Positions 43,839 through 54,500 of a stretch of 64,000 bases of DNA are shown piece after piece. The notes below the pieces were generated by a model, which made no database searches, was not told where the DNA came from, and was given only the letters and a program-made list of their open reading frames with translations. This DNA is from Andrena cerasifolii (lineage: Eukaryota; Arthropoda; Insecta; Hymenoptera; Andrenidae). Every line of letters starts with the position of its first letter. Within the stretch, counting starts at the first letter, position 1. The stretch is taken from contig NC_135121.1 of assembly GCF_050908995.1 (NCBI RefSeq), positions 310,001-374,000 of the forward strand. Reading direction: 5' to 3'. The position numbers and the translations under genes are program-made.

Positions 43839-44956
43839 TCCCTTTGAACGTGGCCCGTTTTGCCACAGAGCCAGCAGGTAATCCTCGATGTGTCGTCGTT
43901 CTGGTGCTCGGGCTTGTCGGTCCTTCTCCTCTTTTCCGGGAACCTTGTAAATTCGGAGGGTTTAGCCTTCCGTTTCTCCGAGTATCTTTTTCGTGACTCG
44001 ACTGGGGGACCGCGAGACATCGCTTCCACGGCCTCAATTTCTAGTGCTCTAGTCACCGCGGCTCTTAGGGACGTGAACCCGCCGAGCCGCAGCTCCCGTT
44101 GCATGGCAGAGCTTGACAATGCCGTCACAAATTGAGACGCGGCGAGCTTGTCACGGGTTTCCACCGGGCAGTCGGCGAACGCGGACTGCGCTAAACGTTC
44201 GATTTTGGTGGCGAGCGAGGAGATGCTTTCATCTCTCCGCTGCCTATGGCTCTGGAAGAATACGTAGTTCAACTTGGACAGATTTTTCGCCCCGTAGCGG
44301 AATTCGAGTGCCGAAACCAATTCTGCGAAACTTTCACATTGGGCAGCGGAGAGCGTCGTGAGGACGCTCCTCGCAGAGCCCCCGAGAGAAGCGATCAAGG
44401 CTGTAGCCTTCTTTTGGTCATTCCAACCATTCGCGCGCGCGATCGTCTCAAATTGCACCTTATACTCTTCCCATGAATTTTTCCCATCAAATATTGTCGG
44501 TTTCACAGCGTATCCCAAACTGAGAACGTGCGGTTCCGACAAAGAAGCAGCGGCGGGCACACTGACGGGTGCGGGGACATGCGCCGGGGGAACACAATTT
44601 ACAACACTATTTACAACAGGAACATTCTCCCCACCCTGAGGGTTCGCGCCGCTACCAACCGAACTACAGCTGTTTTGTAACGAAGCGGTTACGACCTGAA
44701 TTCTCTCCTCCATATTCGCCATGCGCGCCTCGAAAGCCGCTTGTGTCTGTCGGTCAGCGGCTTCCCTCTCTTCTCTGCGACGGTCTTCTCTCTGCCAGCG
44801 GGCCTCGTCATCCCTCCGCTGTTCCCGTATCTGTCCCACGATGCTTAACTGGAGGGAGGTGAGAAGTTCCTGTATGGAGGTATCCCCCGTCGGTAAAGGA
44901 GGAATGTTTGAAGAGGCCGCGGATGCGCGAGTGGGCATCCCACTCCGTGTGGGCAT
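43760..44956 (-). CDS. gag: gypsy gag with CCHC knuckle
   Basis: The likely start is ATG at 44956 or 44938 (MPTRSG), since sequence further upstream is primer site and LTR. Coiled-coil segment DDEARWQREDRRREEREAAD, capsid-like core with FDGKNSWEEYKVQFETIA and FRYGAKNLSKL, and C-terminal zinc knuckle CWLCGKTGHVQRDC before a basic tail. Gag would assemble the particle and bind RNA. Pol begins in another frame inside the last 79 bases, consistent with ribosomal frameshifting in Ty3/gypsy elements. The open frame is undamaged. Confidence 0.88.
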   Translation of the reverse strand: MPTRSGMPTRASAASSNIPPLPTGDTSIQELLTSLQLSIVGQIREQRRDDEARWQREDRRREEREAADRQTQAAFEARMANMEERIQVVTASLQNSCSSVGSGANPQGGENVPVVNSVVNCVPPAHVPAPVSVPAAASLSEPHVLSLGYAVKPTIFDGKNSWEEYKVQFETIARANGWNDQKKATALIASLGGSARSVLTTLSAAQCESFAELVSALEFRYGAKNLSKLNYVFFQSHRQRRDESISSLATKIERLAQSAFADCPVETRDKLAASQFVTALSSSAMQRELRLGGFTSLRAAVTRALEIEAVEAMSRGPPVESRKRYSEKRKAKPSEFTRFPEKRRRTDKPEHQNDDTSRITCWLCGKTGHVQRDCFKAKNGRTNGAPRRPNLGNGKRTV

Positions 44957-44972
44957 CCCACTTCTGACACCA
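44955..44972 (-). promoter_or_regulatory. primer binding site, tRNA-Leu type
   Basis: The minus strand reads TGGTGTCAGAAGTGGGAT, complementary to the 3' end of tRNA-Leu (ATCCCACTTCTGACACCA). It starts one base after the 5' LTR. Its last three bases overlap an ATG that could start gag, and an 18-bp segment GTGGGATGCCCACACGGA-like is duplicated just downstream. Confidence 0.8.
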
Positions 44973-44973
44973 T

Positions 44974-45243
44974 TGTTACACTTTTGTGTAACGGGGGTAG
45001 CTCGGTTTGGCATAATTAGGTTTAATACAACAATACAATATGAAACTACAAGAACGGTGAACAACAAGAAATGTCTAATACAAGGATAGTGCAGTAATCT
45101 CGATACGTCTATTCGCGATGGCGTCTGACTCTCGAATGACAGCTTGACAGGCGATCGATCCGATCGCCTTCTTCTCGCTGTCCTCTTGTTCTTGTCACGA
45201 GCACCAGCAGGCCTTGGATTCCAACCAAAGGGTGCTCGCAACA
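44974..45243 (-). repeat. 5' LTR of the TIR-nested gypsy element
   Basis: In element orientation it starts TGTTGCGAGCACC and ends AAAGTGTAACA. It matches the 3' LTR closely only over its first half. Confidence 0.85.
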
Positions 45244-45358
45244 ATATTTTATTTGTGTATTTCCCTCTGGCGTTTAGACCACCAGTTGAATATTTTTAAA
45301 TACATTTTGCATGGCACAGTGCTTTGCGTGTCAGCCTCATCGCAGAGTATTATGTACT
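45244..45358. repeat. TIR of Polinton copy B, inner remainder
   Basis: Inverted match to 2031-2140 of copy A, with shared blocks GCATGGCACAGTGCTTTGCG and CATCGCAGAGTATTAT. It includes the antisense 3' end of the N-truncated ORF seen at 1771-2138. Similarity stops at about 45358, where polymerase B sequence starts. Confidence 0.85.
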
Positions 45359-46575
45359 TTGACGTGAACAATTTGTACGGATGGGCAATGTGCCAGCCCC
45401 TACCGTACGCCAAATTTCAATGGGTCGAAGATGTCGCAAATTTTGACATGTCTTCGATCGCTGTCGATTCGCCCACGGGATACATTATCGAGGTAGATCT
45501 GGAATATCCGCAACGTCTGCACGACGCTCACGCCGATCTACCGTTCTGCCCGACGCGTGCCAAACCACCTGACAGCAGACAGGACAAGTTACTCGCGACG
45601 GTATACGATAAGCAGCGTTACGTTATCCATTATCGCAACCTGCAGCAGTGCACGAGTCACGGTCTTCGTATTACAAAGATACACCGCGCGCTTCAATTCG
45701 CTCAATCTCCCTGGCTCCGCGATTACATCGAACTCAATACACGGTTTAGAACATGCGCGACAAACGACTTTGAAAAAAATTTGTACAAATTGATAAACAA
45801 CGCAGTATTCGGTAAAACTATGGAAAATGTGCGAAATCAGGTGGACGTAAAACTTTTAACACATTGGGAAGGGCGATATGGCGCGGAGGCAATGATCGCG
45901 AAACCGAATTTCCACAGCAGAAGTGTTTTTTCGGAAAATTTAATAGCTGTTGAATTGCGAAAACTCGAGGTGAAATTCAACAAACCGATATATGTGGGTA
46001 TGTGCATTCTAGACATATCAAAAATTTGTTTGTACGAATTTCATCACGAGTACATGTCTCCACTATATGGCCAAAAATGTAAAATTCTATACACAGACAC
46101 TGATAGCCTCATCTATCACATTCGATGCGATGATATCTACGAGTCCATGAAACGCAATATCTATAGATTCGACACAAGCGATTATCCTACTGACAATACA
46201 TATAATATGCCGCGCTTAAATAAGAAGGTTCCGGGGCTGATGAAGGACGAAAATAATGGGATGATAATGACCGAATTCGTAGGTCTTAGAGCGAAAATGT
46301 GTGCACTTCGTGTAGACGGTAAAAAAGATACGAAAAAAGCGAAAGGCGTCAAGACCAACGTCATAGCCAGAACGATAACTTTCGACGATTACGCGCAGTG
46401 TTTGCAAAAGGAGATCGAAATGGTTCGCAGACAATCATGCATACGGTCTAAATTGCATAAAGTGTACACCATTTCAGAATCCAAAATCGCTCTAAGTCCA
46501 TACGACGACAAGCGGTATATCGTACCCGATTCGATCGACACTCTGCCCTGGGGACATTATAAAATTCCGTTGTAA
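45349..46575 (+). pseudogene. polB: Polinton protein-primed DNA polymerase B, C-terminal part
   Basis: The reading carries the three polymerase B catalytic motifs: motif A as MYFDVNNLYGWAM (the first recognisable residues), motif B as KLINNAVFGKTMEN, and motif C as YTDTDSLIYH. The protein then runs uninterrupted to 46575. Polinton polymerases are normally more than twice this length, with a 3'-5' exonuclease and a terminal-protein-primed N-terminus. Here everything before motif A is missing, because the TIR edge lies exactly at that point. Without the N-terminal half the polymerase cannot be complete, although the remaining part is free of stops. It converges with the integrase gene on the opposite strand. 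Confidence 0.92.
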
Positions 46576-46887
46576 AATTCCATTATAAAAATATTATAAA
46601 AAAGAAATTTGAACTTGATGAAACTACACATCATGTTGAGACGAAGTTTTCAAATTTGCGAGCGTGTTATAGCGGTGCGATGTCGTCGATGAAACTTTAG
46701 ACTCGTGCTGCGCTGTTAAAGCTATACGTGATAGTGAATATTTCGATGATAAATCTCTTGTTGATTGCGAACTGCTGGCATTTGCCTTTGAATGATATTT
46801 TCGACGGCGCCGGCAGCAAAATGTTAAATAAATTGTACACATATGTATAACATTGTATTTATTGAACCATGTATTATTATTATTATT
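46576..46887 (-). other. spacer between polB and integrase with a small ORF
   Basis: A 72-residue ORF on the minus strand (46842-46624) starts MCTIYLTFCCRRRRKY and is Ser/Thr-rich. It would begin just after the integrase stop. I cannot tell whether it is real; the Cys/Arg cluster and placement make it a candidate small Polinton gene. Otherwise AT-rich with convergent poly(A)-like signals. Confidence 0.3.
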
Positions 46888-47448
46888 TTACAATACATTA
46901 TTTTTATTTATCCAAGAATTGTGTGATTTATCAAACCCCAACCACTTCACGTATACCTTACCCCCCTTTCTACGCAGCACTTTTTCCACTAGATACACAT
47001 CAGGATCGGCGACGCGTTGCAGCTCGTGTTCATAGAATCCTCCGGCAACGGGTTTTCCACAGGAATCGACGAGCAGATACGTCGCGGGATTAGTTGTCTG
47101 TACTTTGGCTATCTCGAACACCTCCGTTGTCCAATTCGGCGTATAGCCTTTATCGAAGATGGTTTTAAATTTGCTCACGCGCACAAACTCGCCCAACTCG
47201 AATCTCGCTGGAGCAGCGATCTTTAGGTTGCTGTATACTGTGGCTAGCAGCTTGTCGGCGATCGCAGGGGTAACATCGCAAGGACGCATTCCGATGGTTC
47301 TATGTTTTCGCGCGTTATACTCTGCAAGTAGACGCAGTAGCGAATCGGTCCATCTATAGGTTCCATTGAGCGTAAACAGTTTCCACATATTGTTCTTCAA
47401 AGTTCGATTGAAACGTTCTACGACGGAGGCCTTCATCACCGAATACGT
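46888..47448 (-). pseudogene. Polinton integrase, 3' half with chromodomain
   Basis: Reads from the LTR border through MKASVVERFNRTLKNNMWK, which holds the third catalytic residue (Glu) of the DDE core, to LAEYNARKHRTIGMRP, an SH3-like region (FELGEFVRVSKFK), and a C-terminal chromodomain-like segment (VYLVEKVLRRKGGKVYVKWLGF). This retrovirus-like integrase is a Polinton hallmark and would insert the linear genome. The 5' half lies beyond the 10.8-kb LTR element at 58276-58638. The target duplication ACGT is at 47445-47448. Confidence 0.9.
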
Positions 47449-48327
47449 TGTTACGTCCCAATATAGGACTTCCTGTAAATCACCCCGAGCGGTTGGAATG
47501 ATTTACCGGGTTCTTGCTCTATCGAAGGGCTAAGGGCCACCTTGACTATACTTACCGGGAATATGGAAGGTGACAAGGGGTTGAAAGAATAAAGTACAGG
47601 GGATATAAGGGAGAAACGATAAGAATAAATATATTGTTACATAAATAAGATTATCCTACCTCGAGACAGCGCTTCGTCTCAGCTGTCGCTCGCTGTGTCG
47701 CTCGGGTGTCGCGCGGCACGCTTGCCGTCTCGTGTTCGGTCGCTCGCGGTGTCGCTGACCCACGGGTAGGTCGTGGTCGCTCGCTGTGCTTCTCGGATGT
47801 CGGTGGCTTAGAGCCCGTCGTACCGCACTGTCTCTAACGTACTTCTACGCGGTCCTACGTCGGTCTCGATTGACGCGCAAGGGCTCTCCCGGCTATGCCG
47901 TTTCCTGTGTGTCGGACGGAGTTACCCTTCTTACGAATTACTATCGGCCGATCGCGCTTCGCGGAATCTGCGTGGAGACGTGGTCGCGGTATCTAGACGG
48001 TCCTCTGGTCCGTCGCGACTTCCTAACTCGAGCACTCGAATAATAATCCTCTTTTTGCGGCTCCCGATCGCGGGCCGAACCTCGAACGATCCCTACGAAT
48101 GGGGGAAACTGCCCCGTCGGCAGCTGTCGCTTGCTTCACCAATTCCCTGATTATTGAGAAATAATTGGGGAATTGGGCCGAGCGCGGTCGCTGTCCCCAT
48201 CGCTGTTGCCACGGGCTCAGCACCACTCGATTGCTACACGCGAGGCGATTCCGCTGGATCTCCCTTGCGAAACAAAAGCGACGCGTGGACAGCAAGCACG
48301 GGATGGACCTAAAGGGCCCATGTAACA
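47449..48327 (-). repeat. 3' LTR of the errantivirus-like element
   Basis: In element orientation it starts TGTTACATGGGCCC and ends GGGACGTAACA. A short purine tract AAGTGGGGTGG lies upstream at 48328-48338. Confidence 0.93.
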
Positions 48328-48724
48328 CCACCCCACTTAGACACGAAACGGCCTCGGGAGGCTGTTTCGTCGTCAACCCGTGCGTAGCTGTCGGCGCGTA
48401 CGCTTTTTCCGCGTCTTAATACTATGAATAACGCACTTAAAACTAGGGGACGCAAGGAGAAACTAATGAATGAATCATAATTAAGCAACGAAAAACCCAT
48501 ATATTGTTACATAAATAATGGTAGAAAAAAGGGGGAAAATAATAGCAATAAAGGTGATTAATAATCGAAAATCTGATTGGGGCCTAAGTCTCTCAGCTGT
48601 GGCCTTTGGGTGAAGTTGCTCTGCTGCGAATGGAAATGAAAAACCGAAACAATTACAATCCGATCGCGTCACTTTTAAGTGATTACAGTGTGATGGGTAA
48701 TTACCTAAAGCGAGAGGTGCTCCT

Positions 48725-49183
48725 TCATTCCGTTCCGGCGGGGATCACCCAGGGCACATCCCGGGGTTTGCGAGGCTCCAACGACCTTGGTGCCTCCAGA
48801 ATCGGGAAGGCCGGGAGAAATCGCGGTTCTGCTTCCATTATTGCCCGGATACAACCGGTGCAATTTCCGGGCACAGACCATTTTAAATGGCGCCCCCGGC
48901 ACTGGGTGCACCTGGTTAGTGCGACGGCCCTGGTTTCGCTTGCCAACCAGTGCACCGCTAGCTTGCGGTAATCTTCGAAATTTTTCGGTGGGTTCGTCCA
49001 CGCGCATACCCCGCACAGTGTCTGGGTTTTTAACGCCCAGACGCGTCCGTCCTCCCCCGTGCACGTTGTCTCCGGACGCACGCACAGCCTCCGTCCGAAG
49101 GGTCCTTGGAGGCGGCGCGGGAGGACGGCCTCGGCCAGGGATGCGTGGACGTGCTTGGAATCGTCAAAGGTGGGATACTCCAT
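48725..49183 (-). CDS. extra ORF downstream of env, Cys-rich, unknown function
   Basis: A 152-residue ORF with ATG at 49183 (MEYPTFDDSK), on the same strand as gag, pol and env and between env and the 3' LTR. It has three CxxC pairs (CGVC, CTQC, CTGC), the last two 14 residues apart in CTQCRGRHLKWSVPGNCTGC, which could form a zinc-binding fold. A Pro/Arg-rich C-terminus follows. I do not recognise it. GC-rich sequence can keep chance frames open (a 149-residue frame exists on the other strand), so coding is unproven, but position, strand and Cys spacing favour an accessory gene. Confidence 0.45.
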   Translation of the reverse strand: MEYPTFDDSKHVHASLAEAVLPRRLQGPFGRRLCVRPETTCTGEDGRVWALKTQTLCGVCAWTNPPKNFEDYRKLAVHWLASETRAVALTRCTQCRGRHLKWSVPGNCTGCIRAIMEAEPRFLPAFPILEAPRSLEPRKPRDVPWVIPAGTE

Positions 49184-49236
49184 TTTCACGTTGTTATAAG
49201 GATTTTCTAACGACTGTATCTCGCTCGCATGATTGA

Positions 49237-49584
49237 TGTCTTATATGCTATTGTCCCTACTACCTAATTTTCGCAGCAGAGCGCATCGCGAGGATTGATT
49301 CTACAGGTATTGCGTGGGGTTTATTGCTACGGTCAGCAGCTACGGTCTAGAATATTTCGAAGTATGGCTCGGAGCCCGCGAACTTTCTCGCTTGTTCTAC
49401 CTGAGTTTTTTCATTTGTCCTCGTGGGCGGTATAACGGGTAGGTCTGGAGGAAAGGATGTAATAGCAAGAGGACGGGGTCTTGAAATTATTTACGGAGGG
49501 GGACGGGATGGTACCATCTCTATATCCACTTTTGTCTTGGTCCTTGAGGGCTTGCGATGTTGTGTGCGGCGTGCCTTCAAAAAA
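49237..49584 (-). other. no further gene seen between env and the extra ORF
   Basis: Part of the 3' region of the errantivirus-like element. It contains no convincing reading apart from the cytoplasmic tail continuing from the env membrane segment. Confidence 0.5.
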
Positions 49585-51331
49585 CGGTATCCAATCCAGA
49601 CAATAAGGAGAACGATGAAAATTCCTCCCAGTCCGGACAGTCCATAGGTAACATAAGTTGTTAGGTTTTCGGTACGATGATGGGTGGCCAGCTCCCTTGC
49701 TTGTCTTCCAGGGCGACTGCGTTTGCTATCGCATGGGCGACGTGAAGGGTCCCCTGGGGCTCCTTTCCTTGATGGTCGGACAAGATTTTTACGTGGTGTT
49801 CCGTGAGCGTTGGCAGGATCCCTGAGATGTCTATGTCGATGGATGGTTTGTAAGCGGTTGTCAATGTCTCGGTGTCAACTCCGGATGCCCAGACCTGATC
49901 GGTGCCGACCTTAGCCTGACAATCTTTCTTCAGTTGTAATATTCCTGCCCCCCGGAGCATTTCATATCCGGCCGCGTGCTTGTTGCATTGGATCTGCAGG
50001 GCCTGGGTGTCTTTGATGGAATATAACCAGGTGTTGGGTGCGACCATCTTCTTGAGGAAGGTTCGACTTCCGGGAAGGGCCTTGATGTTGCAACTAGACC
50101 ACTTGATGTTCTGTGGTCTTAACAACGCATCCGTCTCGCAGCTCGGTGCGTTCTCCAAGTCCTGGAGCGGTATACTGAGTTCGCACATGTACATCCGAGG
50201 GTGCTTCCTGCATGCTGTGATGTAGTTCTCGTTGGGCATGAAGTATTGGGTTTTGGTTTGGCTGATTGCCAAATACTGTGTTCTTGGTACTATGAATATA
50301 GGAGTAGAGACATTGGTTGAGATAGACTGGAACGAAGGGCACGGTTGTAGGTGATAAAGGTCGAAGGGAATTTGGTCTAGTAAGGGGATGTCGAGGGACA
50401 AGATGATTCGTCCCTGTATGTAGGCTACGTTTAATTTGGTCACCCCTTGTAATTGTTCGGAATTTAATTCTTCTGGAGTCAGCGGGAATTCGTATGGCGT
50501 GTTTTCGCGAATTCGTTCGCAAGTTTGCGCAAGCTGACTGGGGGACAATACGGCCGGATGTAAGATACCGAGTTTCGCGAACGTAAGCGCGTCCGCAATT
50601 ATGATGAGCGCGGTCACGTACTCGTCCACGTGCTTGGTCATCAAAAATGTCCATGTCGAAAAGGCTGATTGTAATTCTACTTTTGTTTCTCGTTCATCTA
50701 ATTGTAATGTACCCGCCGTTATTTCCTTAATTCTATCGCCCATGTTTTGCACGGAACCCGTTACAGCTTTTAGGGTGTTGTGTATATCCTGGAATTCGGA
50801 TTTTACAATGTGTGTTTGGTTTCCTAACAGTTCGGCTAAGTGGTTTTGATCCTTGTACAGTTTATCTATTTCCTTATTGTAATATTGGGCGTCGTCGCTA
50901 TCTAAAGTTCCGAAAAGGGCCTTACTCAGCGATCCGATGAATCCTAACGGTACCGATCGCCTGGTGCGGCGGAGCGGTGATTTTCCCAGAATGCTGAGTA
51001 GCAGTTCCTCGTAGCGTTTACTGTCGAGGAGTTTTCGTTGCAAGGCCGCGTTAAGGGCGTCGGCCGGGCAAGGCGTCCAATTATTTGTATTACATATTGC
51101 CTTCATCCGGTCTATCTGGGGTTGAAGCTGCGGTCTCGAAGCTAGTACTTCCGCGACTCCTATGCCAGTAACCAGCCTCCATTGGGTATGGAATACTCGG
51201 AGGGGTCTGATCCTTTCGTAGTACAAGCCCGGGTTGTGGGTCAATTGCGATATCCTGTAGTCTCCGTCGATGATGTTACTATTAACGATCGTCCACAGGG
51301 ACGCAAACAAAAACAGCCCACGTCCGTCCAT
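49585..51331 (-). pseudogene. env: envelope glycoprotein, baculovirus-F-like, frameshifted before the membrane anchor
   Basis: ATG at 51331 begins with a hydrophobic signal (LFLFASLWTIV). A furin-type site RRTRR lies about 120 residues on, followed by a fusion-peptide-like stretch (GFIGSLSKALFGTLDSDDA) as in F-type fusion proteins of baculoviruses and insect errantiviruses, then a heptad-like helical region and several Asn-glycosylation sites. The frame stops at 49661 (IIVPKT), but a strongly hydrophobic membrane segment followed by basic residues is present in the neighbouring frame at about 49590-49655. A one-base change at the AAAA run near 49668 therefore separates ectodomain from anchor. 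As written the product would be secreted, not membrane-bound. Confidence 0.85.
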
Positions 51332-51367
51332 TGTGACCGTTGTACGAAGGTTTTCCGAAAATGTCAA

Positions 51368-51592
51368 ATTCGCGGGGGAATTCTATTGTTTTTACGCAGT
51401 TGACTACTGCAAATACGAAAAACAAGTGAGATAAAGAGGATGGGGGGGGGGGGGGTAAATAAAGTTTTGGAATGTGGGACCGTGGTTATGGAAGTCGGTA
51501 GTACGACTCCTTCCTCCGGTCCGTTGTAAGCTTAAACCACACTATATGCGCTTCATTGGCGTCAAGGTGGTTTATCTTTAATATTTTATATT
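51368..51592 (-). other. pol-env spacer with G14-G16 run
   Basis: A short noncoding gap containing a poly-G tract at about 51450-51464 on the + strand. Env in errantiviruses is expressed from a spliced RNA; acceptor-like pyrimidine tracts occur here, but I cannot place the site. Confidence 0.4.
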
Positions 51593-54500
51593 TTATAGTT
51601 TTATGATTTGTTGGCCCTTATCTGAGATTAGTACCGCGTTGTTTTGATCGGTAATTGCTTTTATTTTGAAGGGGCCGATGTAATGCGGATCAAATTTGTG
51701 GAGCCGGGGCTCCTTTAGTACGTAAACGAGGTCGTTTGCCGCAAAGGTGACCTGATTACTTTTTCGGTCATAAATATTTTTTGAACGCGATTTGCTGGTG
51801 TCCAAATTTGATCGCGTGGTCGTTCGGATTTCGTCTAAGCGCTCTACTAGATTTTGTACGTATCCCGGGTATGTTAGCAATTCCTCACGGGACATAGGCG
51901 TAAACGGATCTCGAGCTAATTGTCCGAAAACCACTTCGTATGGGGTGAATTTCGTGGCCTCGTGTACCGAGGTGTTATACGAGTACATAGTAAACGGAAG
52001 TAGCAAGTCCCAATCCTCGTATCTTTCCAGGTAATGTTTCAGGTACTCAGTTAGGACTATGTGGCTTCTTTCGAGGGAACCGTTGGTCTGTGGTCGATAT
52101 CCCGAGGTGGTTACATGTTTGATTTTAAACGTTTCAGCTATTCCCTGTATTACGTTATTGATGAAACTTGTTCCGCGATCCGTGAGTATTGCGCGCGGTG
52201 CGCCGAAAATTGCGATAAAGTAACGCGATAAGGCGTCGGCCACAGTAACGGCTCGTATGTCCGGTAAAGGGACAGCCATACAGAATTTCGATAGTTGGCA
52301 TTGCATTGTCAGTACGTGACGGTTTCCGCTTGGTGTAGGGGGAAGCGGTCCTACAGTGTCCAATGCTACCTTATCAAAGGGCCTTGCGGGCGTATCGGTG
52401 ATTAACATCAGTTCTCGTGTTTTAATGCGTACGAGCTTTTGTTCCTGGCAACTCTGGCAACTTCGTACGAAATCCTCTACATCTCGACGTAAGCGCAGCC
52501 AGTCAAATAGGCCGCGGATACGTCGGCACGTCTTTGTCACGCCCTTGTGCCCTCCTATAAGGCTTTCGTGATAGTGCCGGATGATTTCTTCCCGTTTATC
52601 TTCTGGTGGTAATTGGATTTCGCCGGTGCAGATTGTAATCATGATGGGTGTATGTTTGAAAATCACTTGGCAGTATTTCTGGAGCGCCGTGGCGTCAAAA
52701 CGGTGTAAGGTTTCGCCATACGTTGCCATACGGAGCGTGCGGACGCGTTCGGTCTCTATGGCGTCCCTGAGCGCTGCTAATGCTGATGTAAGCTCATCTT
52801 CTCCCATTTCATGATAGAAGCTCCTTGCTCCGACAATGCTGAAAATTTTTCCTTCTTCGTTGTGGGTGATTATTACGCGGTTCCTGATTAATTCCTCGGA
52901 TAATAATTTAGTCTCGTCGAAAAGTCCGATAGCTTTTAAAGTTTTACAAATGGGGCTAGTTAGTATTCTGTCGGAAGATATAAAATGAGCATAATTGTCC
53001 GGGGTCGACGCTAGCGTGGTTTTTACGATTTTTACTTCGCATTGCGTTGGCTGCGTTTCGTCTTCCGAAGCGTCCGGTGTGTTGTTCCCGAGTCTGGGCG
53101 ACTCCCTCCAGGTTGTTGGAAGTTTTGGTGGGACGACGAATGGCCTGTAGCTTGTTTCCTGGAACTCCGTTAAATCGGGCATCTTAGTTGCATCAGGCCC
53201 CCGGCTTATGCCTGATTTTTGCCTGGGTGGCGATGGGTCTTTCTGCTCCTCCCATGTCTCGTCCTCAGGTCCAATCATGGTCGACTGCGGGATGTCCAAG
53301 ACTTCTGCGTGCAGAGGTATTCCCCATAACACCCGCTTCTTTGGGCCTGATCGTAGGTCCTCCGTCTTCTGAGGACTGACATTTTCGTGGTGATTCGTTG
53401 CTGTCCCATCTTCTTTGCAGGAATACTCTTCATCAAAGCTCTTTAAAATGGTGATTTCGTCTGGCGTGAGTGGGCCTAAGCGCGAGCTATCGCTTAATAT
53501 GGCAGAGTCCTCGTCTCCTTCTTCTGGATCGTTGTTTCCCGTATCCAGGAACTCGGGCATTCCCGTCAGACCTTCTGTTGTATCCAGAACGGTGGAATTC
53601 GCCCGGCTCTCCGAGCTGGCTGCGTTGTCTCCCTCTGTTGGTTGCAGCTCCTGTTCGGGTTCGTGTCCTTCTAGCGTGGAATCCTCTAGGAGGTCGAACG
53701 ACGGTGGTTCTTCATAATTCGGTCTGGGCATGCCTTGACGACGCGTGCCTACACGGGTCCCTATGCCTTCCTGTTCTTTCTCCGGCGCAGTTTCTTTTGA
53801 GGTAGTCGGGAACGCGTGCGAAACCGGGTTCCGCGATAACGCGTCGGCGTTCGCGTTTACTCGGCCGGGTTTATAAATGATCTCGTATTGATAGTCGGCG
53901 AGCGTGATTTTCCAACGGGCTAGTCGCGACACCGGGTCTTTTACCGAGCATAACCATTGAAGCGGCCGGTGGTCGGTTACCAAGAGGAATTTTCGTCCAT
54001 AAATGTACGTGCGGAATTGTTTTACAGCGTAAATTATCGCGAGGCACTCCTTTTCAGTTGTTGAGTAGTTTTCCTGGCACGGCGTGAGTACCTGTGAGGC
54101 GTACGCTATAGGCGGGTCTTCGCCTATCTTTCCCTGACTCAAAATCGCACCGACGGCTACGTCCGATGCGTCGGTTGTAATAATAAACGGTTCATCGTAA
54201 TTCGGATAACGTAGAACCGGCTCCTTACAGAGTGCCTGGCGTAGATCTTCGAAACTCTCTTGGTGTTTCTCAGTCCAAAAGAACGGAATTTTGACGCTTG
54301 TTAAATTCGTGAGTGGTTTAGCACGTTTCGCCATTTCTGGGATGAAACGACGGTAGTAATTTACGAGACCCAAGAATTGCTTTACATTCTTCCTGCTTTT
54401 TGGTACGGGGAATGCAGAGACGTCCCGGATCTTCTCGGGATTGGGTCTGACTCCGTCGGCTGCTATTATGTGACCCAAGTACACGACCTTGTCCTTCAAG

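Larger units (their letters stand above)
38869..45243 (-). mobile_element. Ty3/gypsy element inserted in TIR B
   Basis: LTRs at 44974-45243 (5') and 38869-39140 (3'), with the 4-bp duplication ATAT at 38865-38868 and 45244-45247. It has a tRNA-Leu primer site, gag with a CCHC knuckle, and pol with protease-RT-RNase H-integrase; there is no env. Two nonsense codons are present near the pol 3' end. The two LTRs are nearly identical over their first 130 or so bases but strongly different after that. Confidence 0.9.

Noticed and set aside
48787..49236. 149-residue plus-strand frame opposite the extra ORF
   Set aside because: It is antisense to the element and has no motif. The minus-strand frame fits the element orientation better.
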